A stretch of DNA of 64,000 nt from a virus. The notes under the pieces were generated by a model, which was not told the DNA's origin, did no database searches, and saw only the letters and a list, made by a program, of their open reading frames with translations. Location: positions 1-64,000 of IMG/VR virus record IMGVR_UViG_3300043436_003813. One strand, given 5' to 3'. Both the position numbers and the translations under genes were made by a program. Of this stretch, positions 22,662 through 32,163 are shown one piece after another. Each line of letters begins with the position of its first letter. Position 1 is the first letter of the stretch.

Positions 22662-23603
22662 TCACTGTCCATCAGAAGGTTTCAACCCCCAAGTTCCGGT
22701 GGCAGAATCATAGCCATAGCGGATGCGATTAGGGGCGGGCGAGGAAACTGGGCCTGGCTGCGTGCCAGCGCCAACGAATGGGCTAGTTGCGGCAACTGGC
22801 TCGGGGGACCACTCCGCGAACGCAACGGGTTTTCTTCCGGCTGCGCGCTCGGCAGCAGCATACTTGGCATAAGCCGAAGCCCGCTCAATTAGACCACCGG
22901 CATTCTTCTCGGGCTTGCTTGCCCCACGGAACGGCGTCCAAGCGTTGCTATACGGATCAAACACCTCCATGTCGCCGGATGAAGTGATTCGCGATGCAGC
23001 CATGAAGGGCTTACCGTCTGGACCAGTAACCTCGATTGGACTGCCGGGCTTTGTCTCTGGCTTCGGCAGCATGGACGTGGGCGGGAGAACACCCTCCACC
23101 GATCCGATCACCTTGCCGGCAGACAGGGGGTCTCGACTGAAAATGACGCGCTCCCACGTTCCATCTGGACGCTGGCGATAGTCTTCTCCGGGAGCAAAGC
23201 CACGCGCCTCCGCGTCCATTCGTTGCTTGCGTTGCGCTGCCGTCTCAAGCACGCGGGAGCGGCGGCTGAATCTAGAGGGGGTTCCATTCACGCCGATGGA
23301 CTCAATAACCTCTGTGCCAAACACGCCCTCTGGGGTCTCTTCAATGCCAATGTCTGCCACGCGCTCAACGGGCATAGACGCCTCTAGCATCTGACGCTCC
23401 GCGAGAATGTCGCGCAGGGGGCGGCGGGCTTGATCCTCGGCAATGATGTCACGCAAGCGGCGGGCTTGCTGCGCTTGCTCCACGAGGCCGAGCCCTTGCG
23501 AGAAGCCACGACCAATGCCAGAGGCATCAATGGCCGTATTCGATGGGGTGAATTGCGGCATCACGCTCACTTGCGCGCCGCCTACATTTAGTCCGGGAAG
23601 CAT
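22662..23603 (-). CDS. Putative virion protein (313 aa)
   Basis: N-terminal Gln/Ala/Arg-rich helical region (EQAQQARRLRDIIAEDQ), then a low-complexity Pro/Gly-rich body with repeated short beta motifs. Its place between two internal virion genes suggests an ejection-complex component. No enzyme motif. Confidence 0.65.
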   Translation of the reverse strand: MLPGLNVGGAQVSVMPQFTPSNTAIDASGIGRGFSQGLGLVEQAQQARRLRDIIAEDQARRPLRDILAERQMLEASMPVERVADIGIEETPEGVFGTEVIESIGVNGTPSRFSRRSRVLETAAQRKQRMDAEARGFAPGEDYRQRPDGTWERVIFSRDPLSAGKVIGSVEGVLPPTSMLPKPETKPGSPIEVTGPDGKPFMAASRITSSGDMEVFDPYSNAWTPFRGASKPEKNAGGLIERASAYAKYAAAERAAGRKPVAFAEWSPEPVAATSPFVGAGTQPGPVSSPAPNRIRYGYDSATGTWGLKPSDGQ

Positions 23604-23608
23604 AGTGG

Positions 23609-24574
23609 TTAAAGTCCGAATGATACGGTTGATCCACCAAACCCACTCCCGCCAAACGCCCCGTTAAACTGAGACGACGCGGGTGCGGATGGAGCCGGAG
23701 CAGGCATGGGGCTTGGAGATGGCTGCGCTTGTGGCCTTGACATATAAGCACCAAGGGCGGCACCGCCAAGTTGCCCACCGAGCGTAAGTAGGCTGTTACC
23801 AAAGGCAGCTTGGTTGCTGGCCTTGTTCGCTGCCGCAGCTTGCGCGGCGTTCTGGTTGCCGACCATAAGATTCACCACGCTATCCGGCGTAAGCCCGGAC
23901 TCGGGGCGTGCGATGCTCTGCCCGAACTGAGCAATAGCCAGACGGCGGCTAAGCTCAGCCTGCCCGAGGTCATTCACCGAGCCAGCCAAACCCTGCTGTG
24001 CCTGAAGTTGGGCCAAGAGGTTCTGGTCATACGCCTGCCCAAACTGCTGCGCTTGGTTCAACCGCTGCTGCTGCACTGCCATCGACGCCAGCCCAAGGTC
24101 ACGCGCGCTGACATCCCGACCGAGGCCAAGGTTGCCCGTCGTGCCAGCCGTGCGAGAAAGGGCAGCACGGGTGACGGCGTTTTGCGTCTCGCGGTCAAGC
24201 TGTCCACCAAGAGCCAACTCGGCCTGCGCGCGGTCATACGCGGCTTGCGATAGGGCAGACGGAGCGAAGCCTTGGCGGTAGCGGTCCATCAACGACGCCT
24301 GCAACTCTGCCGTATTCGTCGGGCGTCCAGCCTCGTCCAATAGTGCTTGCGTGCTTTGCTGGCGAAGCCGGAAGGTCTCTGGACTATACTGCTGCTCCAG
24401 ACGAATGGCGTCTTGGATGTTCTTCTCTGCGTAGCGGCGCGCGGCAGCGTCCGCCCCGGAAATACTCACCGTGCTCGCCTTGCCGCCCTTGCCTGCCTTG
24501 GACGCAGAGTAGATGCCCGCTCCGGCTGAAGCCACCGCCGCTCCCGCCATGATTGTTCCAGTTGCAACGGCCAT
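23609..24574 (-). CDS. Internal virion protein, T7 gp14-like (321 aa)
   Basis: Starts with a small-residue hydrophobic helix (GTIMAGAAVASAGAGIYSASKA), a long Gln/Ala-rich helical core, then a Pro/Ser/Gly tail. This composition is usual for the small ejection protein that inserts in the outer membrane. It precedes the giant protein in transcription order, as expected. Confidence 0.7.
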   Translation of the reverse strand: MAVATGTIMAGAAVASAGAGIYSASKAGKGGKASTVSISGADAAARRYAEKNIQDAIRLEQQYSPETFRLRQQSTQALLDEAGRPTNTAELQASLMDRYRQGFAPSALSQAAYDRAQAELALGGQLDRETQNAVTRAALSRTAGTTGNLGLGRDVSARDLGLASMAVQQQRLNQAQQFGQAYDQNLLAQLQAQQGLAGSVNDLGQAELSRRLAIAQFGQSIARPESGLTPDSVVNLMVGNQNAAQAAAANKASNQAAFGNSLLTLGGQLGGAALGAYMSRPQAQPSPSPMPAPAPSAPASSQFNGAFGGSGFGGSTVSFGL

Positions 24575-25014
24575 TATTTTATCTCCTTGAAGTAGTGGGT
24601 TTCAGTCGGGACGTATCCCATTCGCTCGTATAGCGCGGAAAGTTTGTCTGCCTTCAGGGCGGAGAGATGCACCATGCCGATGCGCTTGCATCCCTGTTCG
24701 CGCGCCAACTTCTCGTAAGCCAAGAGTAGGCGCACTCCATTGCCGCGATGCTCTTCCTTCACATACCAAAATGCTTCCGTAGCCACCAATTCTCCGTCGT
24801 TGATGTCCGGCCACATGAAGAAGCCAAGGATGCCCACCAACTTGCCCTCACTCCATTGACCAAGGATGCCGCCGGAACCGTTGGCCGTAGCACGCTTCCA
24901 CGTCCCTACAAACTTGGCGGGGACAAACGAGCCCGGCAACTTGCCCTCGGCCCAAAACAGCGAGCCGAACTCAACCGCAAGCGGAACCTGCTCAACTGTG
25001 AGTTGGGTAATCAT
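24574..25014 (-). CDS. GNAT-family acetyltransferase (146 aa)
   Basis: WYVKEEHRGNGVRLLLAYEKLAREQG gives the acetyl-CoA-binding R/QxxGxG/A-type loop (RGNGV) of GNAT enzymes, followed by HLSALKADKLSALYERMGY, the typical C-terminal segment. Overlaps its neighbours by 1-4 nt in the tail operon. The substrate is unknown; phage acetyltransferases can modify virion or host proteins. Confidence 0.8.
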   Translation of the reverse strand: MITQLTVEQVPLAVEFGSLFWAEGKLPGSFVPAKFVGTWKRATANGSGGILGQWSEGKLVGILGFFMWPDINDGELVATEAFWYVKEEHRGNGVRLLLAYEKLAREQGCKRIGMVHLSALKADKLSALYERMGYVPTETHYFKEIK

Positions 25015-25607
25015 CGCTTGTTGAAGAAGCCCACCCAGATGAGCCGGCCATCCGAGGCGTCATTGCCCCATGCGTCACGGGGGAACCGGGCATGGAACAT
25101 CGCAGTCTCATAGACCACGAGACGATTGAACTTCTGCGGCAAGAGGCCGATCATGTCCCACTTGCTATCATCGTTTCCGTCCGCGTTCAGATTGTCCACA
25201 AAGGTCTGTTCGTCATAGCCCTTGGCGTCCATCCACTCCTTCGTTACCATGCGGTCAATGCCTAGCTTCTTGTGGCGATAGAGGCCGGTTCCGGCCACGG
25301 TGCCAGCAGGGGGCTCCGACAGATACCAGACACATGCGTGCGTGGCGCAATCCCCGTCCGCATGGATGTGCGTAGTGGGCTTTTCCTCCTTAGTGCCGAG
25401 CCGGAAGTATTGGATGCGAAGGTCAATCGGGCACCCAATCGCAGCGCCAACATATCCATCTATCAACTCAGGCAACCATTCCGTGGACATGCCCGTATAA
25501 CTATGACCAAGGAACTCCTTCGTGCCGTAGTTGAGGTGCATGGCTGCACGACGCACCGCCTCTGGGGCAGGGTAGAAGTCGTCAACGATGAGGGTGGTGG
25601 TTCGCAT
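25011..25607 (-). CDS. DUF6445-like / 2OG-Fe(II) oxygenase-like protein (198 aa)
   Basis: THIHADGD (about 108-115) supplies an HxD-type metal pair and YETAMFHARFPRDAW (about 166-180) the distal His and Arg, consistent with a double-stranded beta-helix iron/2-oxoglutarate enzyme. Such genes are common in marine and freshwater phages; the substrate is unknown. Co-transcribed with collar and acetyltransferase genes. Confidence 0.7.
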   Translation of the reverse strand: MRTTTLIVDDFYPAPEAVRRAAMHLNYGTKEFLGHSYTGMSTEWLPELIDGYVGAAIGCPIDLRIQYFRLGTKEEKPTTHIHADGDCATHACVWYLSEPPAGTVAGTGLYRHKKLGIDRMVTKEWMDAKGYDEQTFVDNLNADGNDDSKWDMIGLLPQKFNRLVVYETAMFHARFPRDAWGNDASDGRLIWVGFFNKR

Positions 25608-26527
25608 TATTGATAGCGGATGATTTTGTTTACTGTCAGAGAGGGCTGGAGATTAGCATGCGCCGCGCCCGTGCCAGACGTAGCGGTGGTGCCGGCGTCG
25701 GGTTCGCCCGTGGCCTTGGCCAGCGCGTAGGACCGGTCGCCAACGTCGCGACCAGTTGCGAGATATTCAGTGGAAAGCAGAAGTGGGCCAGCAGCAGACA
25801 CCTCTTGCTTGGCCAGCAAATGCCCGTGGGGGCCGTTCTGCGTGGCGGTGAGGGACACCCCCTCGGTTCCTCGCTTCGAGCCCAAGGACCATGCCGTAGC
25901 GTCCGTAGCGTCGCCCGTGCCCGATCCCACGGCCACGCGGCCACGGAAGTCCGGTAGATTGAATGTCGTGCTGCCGTCGCCCACGCCGTAGGTGGTGCCG
26001 ATGACGGCAAAGAGGGCGGCGTATTGGCCACGAAGCACAGCCGCGCCGTTACAAATCAGGAAGTCTTGGGGGGCCGTGTTCGTCGGCCAGTCGTGCATCA
26101 CGCCCACCGGGGCCAGGTTGGGCTTGTTCGTGATGTTGGCGTAGTCAGTGGGGAAGGCCACCCACTGAGAGGCTTGCCACTTGCGGACATCAAGAGGGGT
26201 GCCGTCTGCCGCGATGCGAAACCAGATGTCGTAGTCCGCGCTGGACGGGGTGACATCCGTAACGATGTAGCGCAGGCTCTTTTGGGCTAGCTTTTGCGGC
26301 TGGTAGTTGCCGGTATCGTAGTCAAAGTAATACCACGTGCTCTCCGTCGTCAGGAAGTGGGGGCCGGTATCAGAAGAGGGGAGGACCGCGCCGGACGTGA
26401 ACAGGCTATACGACTGGCTTGTTGAGGCAGAGAGACGTTGCGCGATGGCATCTGCGATGCCTTGTGGGGTATAACTCTGGTCCAGCGGCAGAGCGCCAAC
26501 TGTAAACGTGATGGGGAGGTCTGGCAT
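25607..26527 (-). CDS. Tail collar domain protein (306 aa)
   Basis: The segment DFLICNGAAVLRGQYAALFAVIG followed by TTFNLPDFRGRVAVGSG is the phage tail collar domain, found at the ends of fibres and short tails. The N-terminal half would anchor to the tail. No Shine-Dalgarno; a conserved motif lies 25 nt upstream (see 26528-26563). Confidence 0.85.
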   Translation of the reverse strand: MPDLPITFTVGALPLDQSYTPQGIADAIAQRLSASTSQSYSLFTSGAVLPSSDTGPHFLTTESTWYYFDYDTGNYQPQKLAQKSLRYIVTDVTPSSADYDIWFRIAADGTPLDVRKWQASQWVAFPTDYANITNKPNLAPVGVMHDWPTNTAPQDFLICNGAAVLRGQYAALFAVIGTTYGVGDGSTTFNLPDFRGRVAVGSGTGDATDATAWSLGSKRGTEGVSLTATQNGPHGHLLAKQEVSAAGPLLLSTEYLATGRDVGDRSYALAKATGEPDAGTTATSGTGAAHANLQPSLTVNKIIRYQ

Positions 26528-26563
26528 GACGTTTAGCGTTTGGGTGTGCTGTGCTTGGCAAGC
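26528..26563 (-). promoter_or_regulatory. Palindromic start-proximal element (copy 1)
   Basis: GCTTGCCAAGC (26553-26563), an 11-bp palindrome, lies exactly 25 nt before the ATG of the collar gene. The same element, at the same distance, precedes the gene at 37506. TTGCCA could be a -35 box and CGCTAA, 18 nt on, a -10, giving a leaderless or very short-leader transcript. Confidence 0.5.
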
Positions 26564-26698
26564 CTAAACTACAATGGCTTGTGAGATACCGTCGCTTGTG
26601 TCGCTCGTATCAGATACGCAGTCGCACACGGGGGCGCGGTAGTCGATGTCCAAGATTTGGACCGTGTAGGGAAGGAGGCTGGCGAAGGGGAGCGGCAT
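26564..26698 (-). CDS. Small protein with SDTSD motif (44 aa)
   Basis: Encodes VQILDIDYRAPVCDCVSDTSDTSDG and ends AIVV. The SDTSDG stretch echoes the C-terminus of the nozzle-like protein (CTSDTSDGGGEAIEV), two genes upstream. It starts 1 nt after the preceding stop. Possibly a detached or duplicated tail-protein end that docks to the same partner. Confidence 0.55.
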   Translation of the reverse strand: MPLPFASLLPYTVQILDIDYRAPVCDCVSDTSDTSDGISQAIVV

Positions 26699-26699
26699 A

Positions 26700-27041
26700 T
26701 TATTCGTGTTCCATGCCCCACTTGGCGAGGGGGCAGATTGATGTCTTCCACGTGAGCTTGATGCCCGAGCACCCGCATTGCTTGCAGCGCCCCATCCCGC
26801 CCCAGCCGCTCGGTTCCCAGCTCGTGCATTGAGCGCAGATGGCTAGACGGGCCTCGTGGGTTTCCTTGCGCACGGTCTTAAAGCCGGAGGAGGCGTGGGC
26901 ATAGATGGCCTTCGCCAGCCCGCGCGCCTGCTCATACATGCTTGGCCCCATGTCCATCTCCCGCTTGGCGTTTAGAGCAACTTGAGACGGCGGCACCTTG
27001 GGGACGTGGACGGGGTGGGTAATCTTTACTATCTTGGCCAT
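26700..27041 (-). CDS. Zinc-ribbon-like protein (113 aa)
   Basis: CAQC (about 69-72), CKQCGC (about 86-91) and a final Cys before the end (SICPLAKW) resemble a four-Cys zinc ribbon found in small phage tail-operon proteins. Start MAKIVKITHP at 27041, 1 nt from the upstream stop. Function unknown. Confidence 0.7.
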   Translation of the reverse strand: MAKIVKITHPVHVPKVPPSQVALNAKREMDMGPSMYEQARGLAKAIYAHASSGFKTVRKETHEARLAICAQCTSWEPSGWGGMGRCKQCGCSGIKLTWKTSICPLAKWGMEHE

Positions 27042-27042
27042 G

Positions 27043-30000
27043 TTACACCTCAATCGCTTCGCCGCCACCATCGGACGTATCTGACGTGCAATCCACCAAG
27101 GACTCCGCTTGGGCTAGCGCGGCGGCAAGGGCTAGCGTATCGGCATCCATCTGGCTGATAGCAGAGTTGTAGGTGTTGAAGGCCACCGTGGCAGACGCAC
27201 AGCGGTCGGGGATGAACTCACAGCAGTAGGTGGCGCTTTGTTCCGTGTTGGTCCAGAAGCAATCAAGGGCATCCGTGGCCTGTTCCGTGGCGTCCGCGAG
27301 GGCGAGCGCGTTGGCCTCCGATACGGTGTCAGCCGTGTAGGTGCCAGCCGGAATCGCGACGGTGACAGGGTTGCCGATGGCCGAGCCCGGAGGAACCACG
27401 CCGTCAAGGACGAGGGTGCCGGGGCAGGTGGCCGTATAGGACTGCGCCTCGTTACCGTAGATGCACTCAAGCTGGGCTTGCGCCGCTGCTGTGGCCTGAG
27501 CCAAGGCGTAGTCGTAGGCGAGGCGGTCGGCCTGCACTTGTGAGCGGGCGGTGAACGCACACTCGGGCACAGTGAAGGAGGAGGTTACGTCGCCGTCACA
27601 GGGGATGTCGCCAGAAAGCACCTCGACATTACTGATTTGGACAGTGAAACCTTGATATGCGGGAAGCGTGTATTCAATCGTATCAATGGCTGAGTCCGCC
27701 ACGAACTCAATGTTCACCGTTTCAATCACCACATCTCCGCCCGCATTCGGCGCCTTGCTTAGGGACACAGTGGCCGTGTAGGTGTTGCCCGGCGTCAGTG
27801 GCTCTCCGACCGTGCCTATCGTAAGGGTCGTGATTACTGCGGTGCCCGTGAAGGTAAATGACGAAATAGATTCGGGCGGCTGGTTGCCGGTGAATGTTAC
27901 GCTTGAGACACAGGAGGTTCCCGGGGTGCCAGACAGAACAAGGACATCCGCAATGTGGACCTCATCGAGAAGTTCCTCTGAGCCGGTTCCAGACCACGTT
28001 CTATCAGGGCACCCCGAGTAGGTGGCCGTGGTAAGGCTAGTAAGTGTCTTCGACACTTTGTTTCCGGTGCCACAAAAACTGGCTGCATTTACCTCTAGGT
28101 TCACCCCCAGGCTTAGCCTAGACGTTGTTTTACCAATACCCCACTCGTTTTGGATAAACGGTGCCCCATCAGCGCAAGCCGGAGGCACTTGAAAAGCGCG
28201 GGAATAAGTGGTGAATTGTCCGTATTGCGTGAAGCCTCCGCAGCCAAGAATGGCAGAACCCCCAAGGGTGTAGCGGTATTCGTATCCACAGCCAACGAAC
28301 GTGCTCGAAAGAAACTCGCCAGACATGGAGCGCGTGCTCCACTTGCGGTATTGGCCAGACCAGGTGGCTGGGCTTCCGGCGCTATACGTTCCGTCGTCAA
28401 AGGCCGAGAACCCGCAAAGTTGTCCGCTGCCGGTATAGCTAGCACACCCAATGGACACGGGGATACTGCCGTCGCACACACGGATGCCGTTGCCGCAATT
28501 CACGGAGGCCGTCACCGTCTGCTCCACATTGCAGAACAGGGGCTCGCCACATTGGCCGTCCGCGTAGCATTGAGCCTTCGTCAGCGCGGCACACGCCGCC
28601 TTGTTGTCCGCATCCGTCTGGCTGATGATGGACGTAGCATTGGCCGTAAATAGAGCCGTTCCTCCGCAAGTCGTATTGGACGACGAGAATGACCCCGTGC
28701 CTGTAATGGCAGGGAATGGCTCACAAGACAGGAAGAACGAGAAGTCGCTGGCCCCGTTGTCCGCCACGGAGCGCGGCCCCTCTTCATCCGCCTCGCAACG
28801 TCCAGAAAGATATTCCACCGGCTCGGGGTCTGCGAAGATGCGATAACCGTAGATGCCGGCCCGCCCACTCCACACCATGAGGAGACTGAAAGCGCGATCC
28901 ACCCATGCAGGCTTGCCGTCGTCCTCCACGCCGCACTCTTGGCACGTGGACTCGGTGCTGTTGGCCTCAGACGTGCGGAGCGTGCGAGACTGCGGACGGT
29001 TGCCCGCGAACTTGTTGCCAGTCTCGCTATACTGTCCGTCTTCGTAAATCTGCCCAGCCGTGGCCTCCATCTGCTTGGTCATCACTCGCGTCCAGCCACC
29101 CTTCGTGGACTTATACGCAACCATCATGGCGACCGAGCCATACACCTCCTTCAAATACATCTCGGCGTAGCGGAATCGCTTGTATTCCATGTTGCCGAAA
29201 TTGTGCTCGCGGGTTTGCAGGGCGCACGTAATCGGGCACCCGTTGTCCGTCCGCTCGGGCAGCATGGCCTCCCACACGCGGCACTTGCCGTCGTAGTCTT
29301 TGGAGAGAAAGAACAGGCGTTCGTTTCCGTCAACGATAGCCCGCGCCCACTCCACCGGACGCCACCCCATCCACCAGCTATTCCAGCTATTGGCCGAAAC
29401 CCCCGAGGCAGGGAAGGGGTCTTGGTCGAGCACCCACGTATGGCGGTTCCACACGTCGCCAGAGGGCACGGACATCAGCAGGTAGTTCTCATAGAACGCC
29501 CCGCATATCATGGACAGGTCGGGCGAGAGATTGCTCTTACTGCCCATCACTTCCATGTCCTGAAGCAATAGCTTGGACGTGATGTTCTGCCGGAGCGCGG
29601 CATCAAGGCTGGTGATGCCCTTGGTGGAGAACCACCAGATGAGCCCGTATTGCACCTCAATGGAGCGGGGTGCCACGCAACCGATCTTGGGGAGAATGAG
29701 CTTCTGGAAGTCCGGCGTATTCAGCCATTGCGTTCTATCAGTGATAGACGAGCGAATGAGCGTGCCGGTGTCTGAGGTGAAGACGAGGATGCCAGACTGG
29801 TCAGAAAGCTCCACCATGCCCGTGCAATCGTCGGGGAGATAGAACGCTCGCCCCTCATTGAGATACTGGCTTTCCGTGAACTTGAGGGGGTTGCCGATGT
29901 CAGAGGCAAACACCTGCCCGTCCTTGGCCACCCACAAGCGGTTATTCGACCACTCCATCCAGAGGCCAATCTTGGTTTCGTCAAAGCCTTCCTTGGTGCC

Positions 30001-30705
30001 GGGCTCGGGAATGTCCACGGACCAGCCGGTGCCCTCGGGGTCAGTGGGTGCGGACGGCAGCGTATCCGAGCGGAGGTAGCGCACGCGCACGGTGTCGGTC
30101 CCGTAGGCGGTTGGGGCATCGTAATCGCCCGAGGCGAGGTCAACGGGACTGGACCAACTCTGAACGAAGGTGCCGTTGGAGGCGATGACTGCCGCCGTCA
30201 CCCATAGCGTGGTCGGGGTGGACTGCGTGGGGTTGAGGTGGCGGGCGGTGTTGCCGTCCCAATAGGCGGCGCGGGTCTGCCCATCCTGCATGACGAGGAC
30301 AGACTTCGGGGCGGCGAGCGGGAACAATACCCCGTCCTTGTCGTAGTCCGTGCTCTGAAGGCAGGTGACGAAGGAGACGTATTTGGCCTGCGGGGAGAAC
30401 GCGATGCCCTCCAGCCGCGTCCATTCCGCGAACGGGGCTTGCGAGACATACACGTAGCCGTCCACTGCGAGGACGTGGGAGGTGACGCCGCCCGTAGGCT
30501 GGAAGATGTAGAAGCCCTGTGGGTTATCGTGCGTCGGGGCGCAAGCTGTCACGCGCGTGCCGGGGCGTGTCTGCACGATGCCGCCACGGCTCACAGTGTT
30601 CATGGAGGCAACGTATTCATTGCGCTCTAGCGACTGCGGATCAGAGAATGAATCCAGCCCAAAGAAGGAGCCGGAGCCATCCAGAAGTGGTTGCAGCTCA
30701 GCCAT
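27043..30705 (-). CDS. Tail nozzle/stabilisation-like protein with C-terminal DUF5977 repeats (1220 aa)
   Basis: The N-terminal 600 residues contain repeated strands typical of the beta-propeller nozzle (tubular protein B-type) of podovirus tails (GGIVQTRPGTRV near the start). Residues about 640-1220 are Cys-rich and contain four copies of an Ala-rich helix ending in Cys (for example ADTLALAAALAQAESLVDC), the DUF5977 pattern. It follows the adaptor gene by 2 nt. The long repeat extension is not part of ordinary nozzle proteins and may present a receptor-binding or decoration surface. Confidence 0.75.
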   Translation of the reverse strand: MAELQPLLDGSGSFFGLDSFSDPQSLERNEYVASMNTVSRGGIVQTRPGTRVTACAPTHDNPQGFYIFQPTGGVTSHVLAVDGYVYVSQAPFAEWTRLEGIAFSPQAKYVSFVTCLQSTDYDKDGVLFPLAAPKSVLVMQDGQTRAAYWDGNTARHLNPTQSTPTTLWVTAAVIASNGTFVQSWSSPVDLASGDYDAPTAYGTDTVRVRYLRSDTLPSAPTDPEGTGWSVDIPEPGTKEGFDETKIGLWMEWSNNRLWVAKDGQVFASDIGNPLKFTESQYLNEGRAFYLPDDCTGMVELSDQSGILVFTSDTGTLIRSSITDRTQWLNTPDFQKLILPKIGCVAPRSIEVQYGLIWWFSTKGITSLDAALRQNITSKLLLQDMEVMGSKSNLSPDLSMICGAFYENYLLMSVPSGDVWNRHTWVLDQDPFPASGVSANSWNSWWMGWRPVEWARAIVDGNERLFFLSKDYDGKCRVWEAMLPERTDNGCPITCALQTREHNFGNMEYKRFRYAEMYLKEVYGSVAMMVAYKSTKGGWTRVMTKQMEATAGQIYEDGQYSETGNKFAGNRPQSRTLRTSEANSTESTCQECGVEDDGKPAWVDRAFSLLMVWSGRAGIYGYRIFADPEPVEYLSGRCEADEEGPRSVADNGASDFSFFLSCEPFPAITGTGSFSSSNTTCGGTALFTANATSIISQTDADNKAACAALTKAQCYADGQCGEPLFCNVEQTVTASVNCGNGIRVCDGSIPVSIGCASYTGSGQLCGFSAFDDGTYSAGSPATWSGQYRKWSTRSMSGEFLSSTFVGCGYEYRYTLGGSAILGCGGFTQYGQFTTYSRAFQVPPACADGAPFIQNEWGIGKTTSRLSLGVNLEVNAASFCGTGNKVSKTLTSLTTATYSGCPDRTWSGTGSEELLDEVHIADVLVLSGTPGTSCVSSVTFTGNQPPESISSFTFTGTAVITTLTIGTVGEPLTPGNTYTATVSLSKAPNAGGDVVIETVNIEFVADSAIDTIEYTLPAYQGFTVQISNVEVLSGDIPCDGDVTSSFTVPECAFTARSQVQADRLAYDYALAQATAAAQAQLECIYGNEAQSYTATCPGTLVLDGVVPPGSAIGNPVTVAIPAGTYTADTVSEANALALADATEQATDALDCFWTNTEQSATYCCEFIPDRCASATVAFNTYNSAISQMDADTLALAAALAQAESLVDCTSDTSDGGGEAIEV

Positions 30706-30707
30706 TT

Positions 30708-31661
30708 TCAGTAGTAAAGGCGGTCTTCTTCGTCGTTGTTAGACTGCGAGGTATAGATTACAGTAATGCCATCGGACGTGACGGGACGCCCCGCCTCCAC
30801 GGCATCATTCAGGATGCGCACTGCTTCGGCCTCCGCGCTGCGGGCAAGCTCGTATTGGTTGGCCTCGCGGAACTTCACTGCCTTGCACATCTGCAAGAGG
30901 GCTTCCCGGTTATCAACGTTGATCCAGTCGTTCGGGCCACGAAGCTCCAAGTCCTTGCGGCGATACTTTACGCGCACCCACGACTTGGCGGAGACGCGCA
31001 GGCGGCGGTAGCGGGGGGCGGTCTCGTAGGGCTGGTAGTAGCCAATCTGCGTGACGCTCGTGCTGTCGGCTGGGTCAATGGCCACGAGGCGGATAAACCC
31101 CTTGGTCTCGTCCTTGGTCACGTAGTCAATCTTGGCGATGGCCGGAACGTCTGGATTGCGGTTATGGAAGCCGTAGATGGTAGGGACAAGGAAGCCGTCT
31201 TGCGGATTGCCGTTAGCGTCCAGCGTGTAGATGCGCTTGCCGTTTGCATCCCAGCCATAGACGCGGAGCTTCTTGCTGTTGTCTGATACGGTCTCCGTCT
31301 GTGCCACGAGATAGACAGGGATGCTCGGGTCACGGTAGGTGGAGACGAGGCCGAGTTCGTCGCTGTATCCGCAGGGCGTGCATTTCTGGTAGCCCGCGCC
31401 GGAGAGGCTATACTGAAACCACTGCGAGCGGGTGAACGTGGGCTGGCCATCCACCGTGACGGCTTGCACGGCGTCCACCTCCATTGGGAGAGTGACGAGC
31501 CCGCCATACACACAGAAGTCTGCCTCCGCCAACTGGAGGTCAACGACACCCTTGTTGTTCAGCGCGCGGACAGCATCGGTGAGACGGCGGTAGAGCTTCG
31601 CGTCGGCGCAGCTCCCCATGACATCTTTTACGTCTTCTATCAGCTCGGAAACAAGGGGCAT
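30708..31661 (-). CDS. Tail adaptor (tubular protein A-like), 317 aa
   Basis: An N-terminal helical region (LYRRLTDAVRALNNKG), a beta-rich middle and a C-terminal helix (ALLQMCKAVKFREANQYELA) match the head-tail adaptor of podoviruses that docks on the portal and carries the nozzle. The order adaptor then nozzle, 2 nt apart, supports this. Confidence 0.72.
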   Translation of the reverse strand: MPLVSELIEDVKDVMGSCADAKLYRRLTDAVRALNNKGVVDLQLAEADFCVYGGLVTLPMEVDAVQAVTVDGQPTFTRSQWFQYSLSGAGYQKCTPCGYSDELGLVSTYRDPSIPVYLVAQTETVSDNSKKLRVYGWDANGKRIYTLDANGNPQDGFLVPTIYGFHNRNPDVPAIAKIDYVTKDETKGFIRLVAIDPADSTSVTQIGYYQPYETAPRYRRLRVSAKSWVRVKYRRKDLELRGPNDWINVDNREALLQMCKAVKFREANQYELARSAEAEAVRILNDAVEAGRPVTSDGITVIYTSQSNNDEEDRLYY

Positions 31662-31664
31662 AGA

Positions 31665-32024
31665 TTAGTCCTCGTAGTCGGTGTCTTTGCCCATAACGGC
31701 ACGCTCAAGGGCAGCGGCGGTGTCCACCACTTCAATCTCCTCAGACTCTTCCTCGTCTTCGACTTCACCCATAGGCTTCATGGACTTCACCTCAAGCTCC
31801 ATGCTCACCTTGGTTTCGTCATCCCGCGTGCTCTTGGTCATGGAGCACACCTTCACTTTGGCGAGGATGTAGAAGTCGCCCTCGGGGAGGTCGGGGATGT
31901 CTTCAAGGTCGCTGATGTAGAGCGATGGGTAGGACTTCTTGCCCTTCTCCTTCTTGTCGGGGGGCGGGCAGCAGGGGCCGGAGTCATACTCGCGGCCAAG
32001 ATCAATCATGTCGGTGGTATCCAT
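31665..32024 (-). CDS. Capsid-staple-like small virion protein (119 aa)
   Basis: YPSLYISDLEDIPDLPEGDFYILAKVKVCSMT is the type of N-terminal segment seen in proteins annotated as capsid staple or decoration proteins; a strand-rich core and an acidic tail follow. Lies just upstream of the adaptor. Assignment is by resemblance only. Confidence 0.5.
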   Translation of the reverse strand: MDTTDMIDLGREYDSGPCCPPPDKKEKGKKSYPSLYISDLEDIPDLPEGDFYILAKVKVCSMTKSTRDDETKVSMELEVKSMKPMGEVEDEEESEEIEVVDTAAALERAVMGKDTDYED

Positions 32025-32031
32025 AAGGCTT

Positions 32032-32151
32032 TCAGAGTAGAATTGCTACGAGGGCGGCAAGGGTAAATAGAGCCAAGGCCACGTGCCAAAGCTCGATCTT
32101 GGCGCGCGGACTCAGGCCGCGACGGGTGGGGGGTGTAGGGTCGGCGGGCAT
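32032..32151 (-). CDS. Single-pass membrane peptide (39 aa)
   Basis: Basic, Pro-rich N-terminus (ADPTPPTRRGLSPRAK), then one hydrophobic helix to the end (VALALFTLAALVAILL). Fits exactly between its neighbours (8 and 12 nt gaps). Possible accessory lysis or tail-associated peptide; unknown. Confidence 0.55.
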   Translation of the reverse strand: MPADPTPPTRRGLSPRAKIELWHVALALFTLAALVAILL

Positions 32152-32163
32152 GGCGCGTATCCG

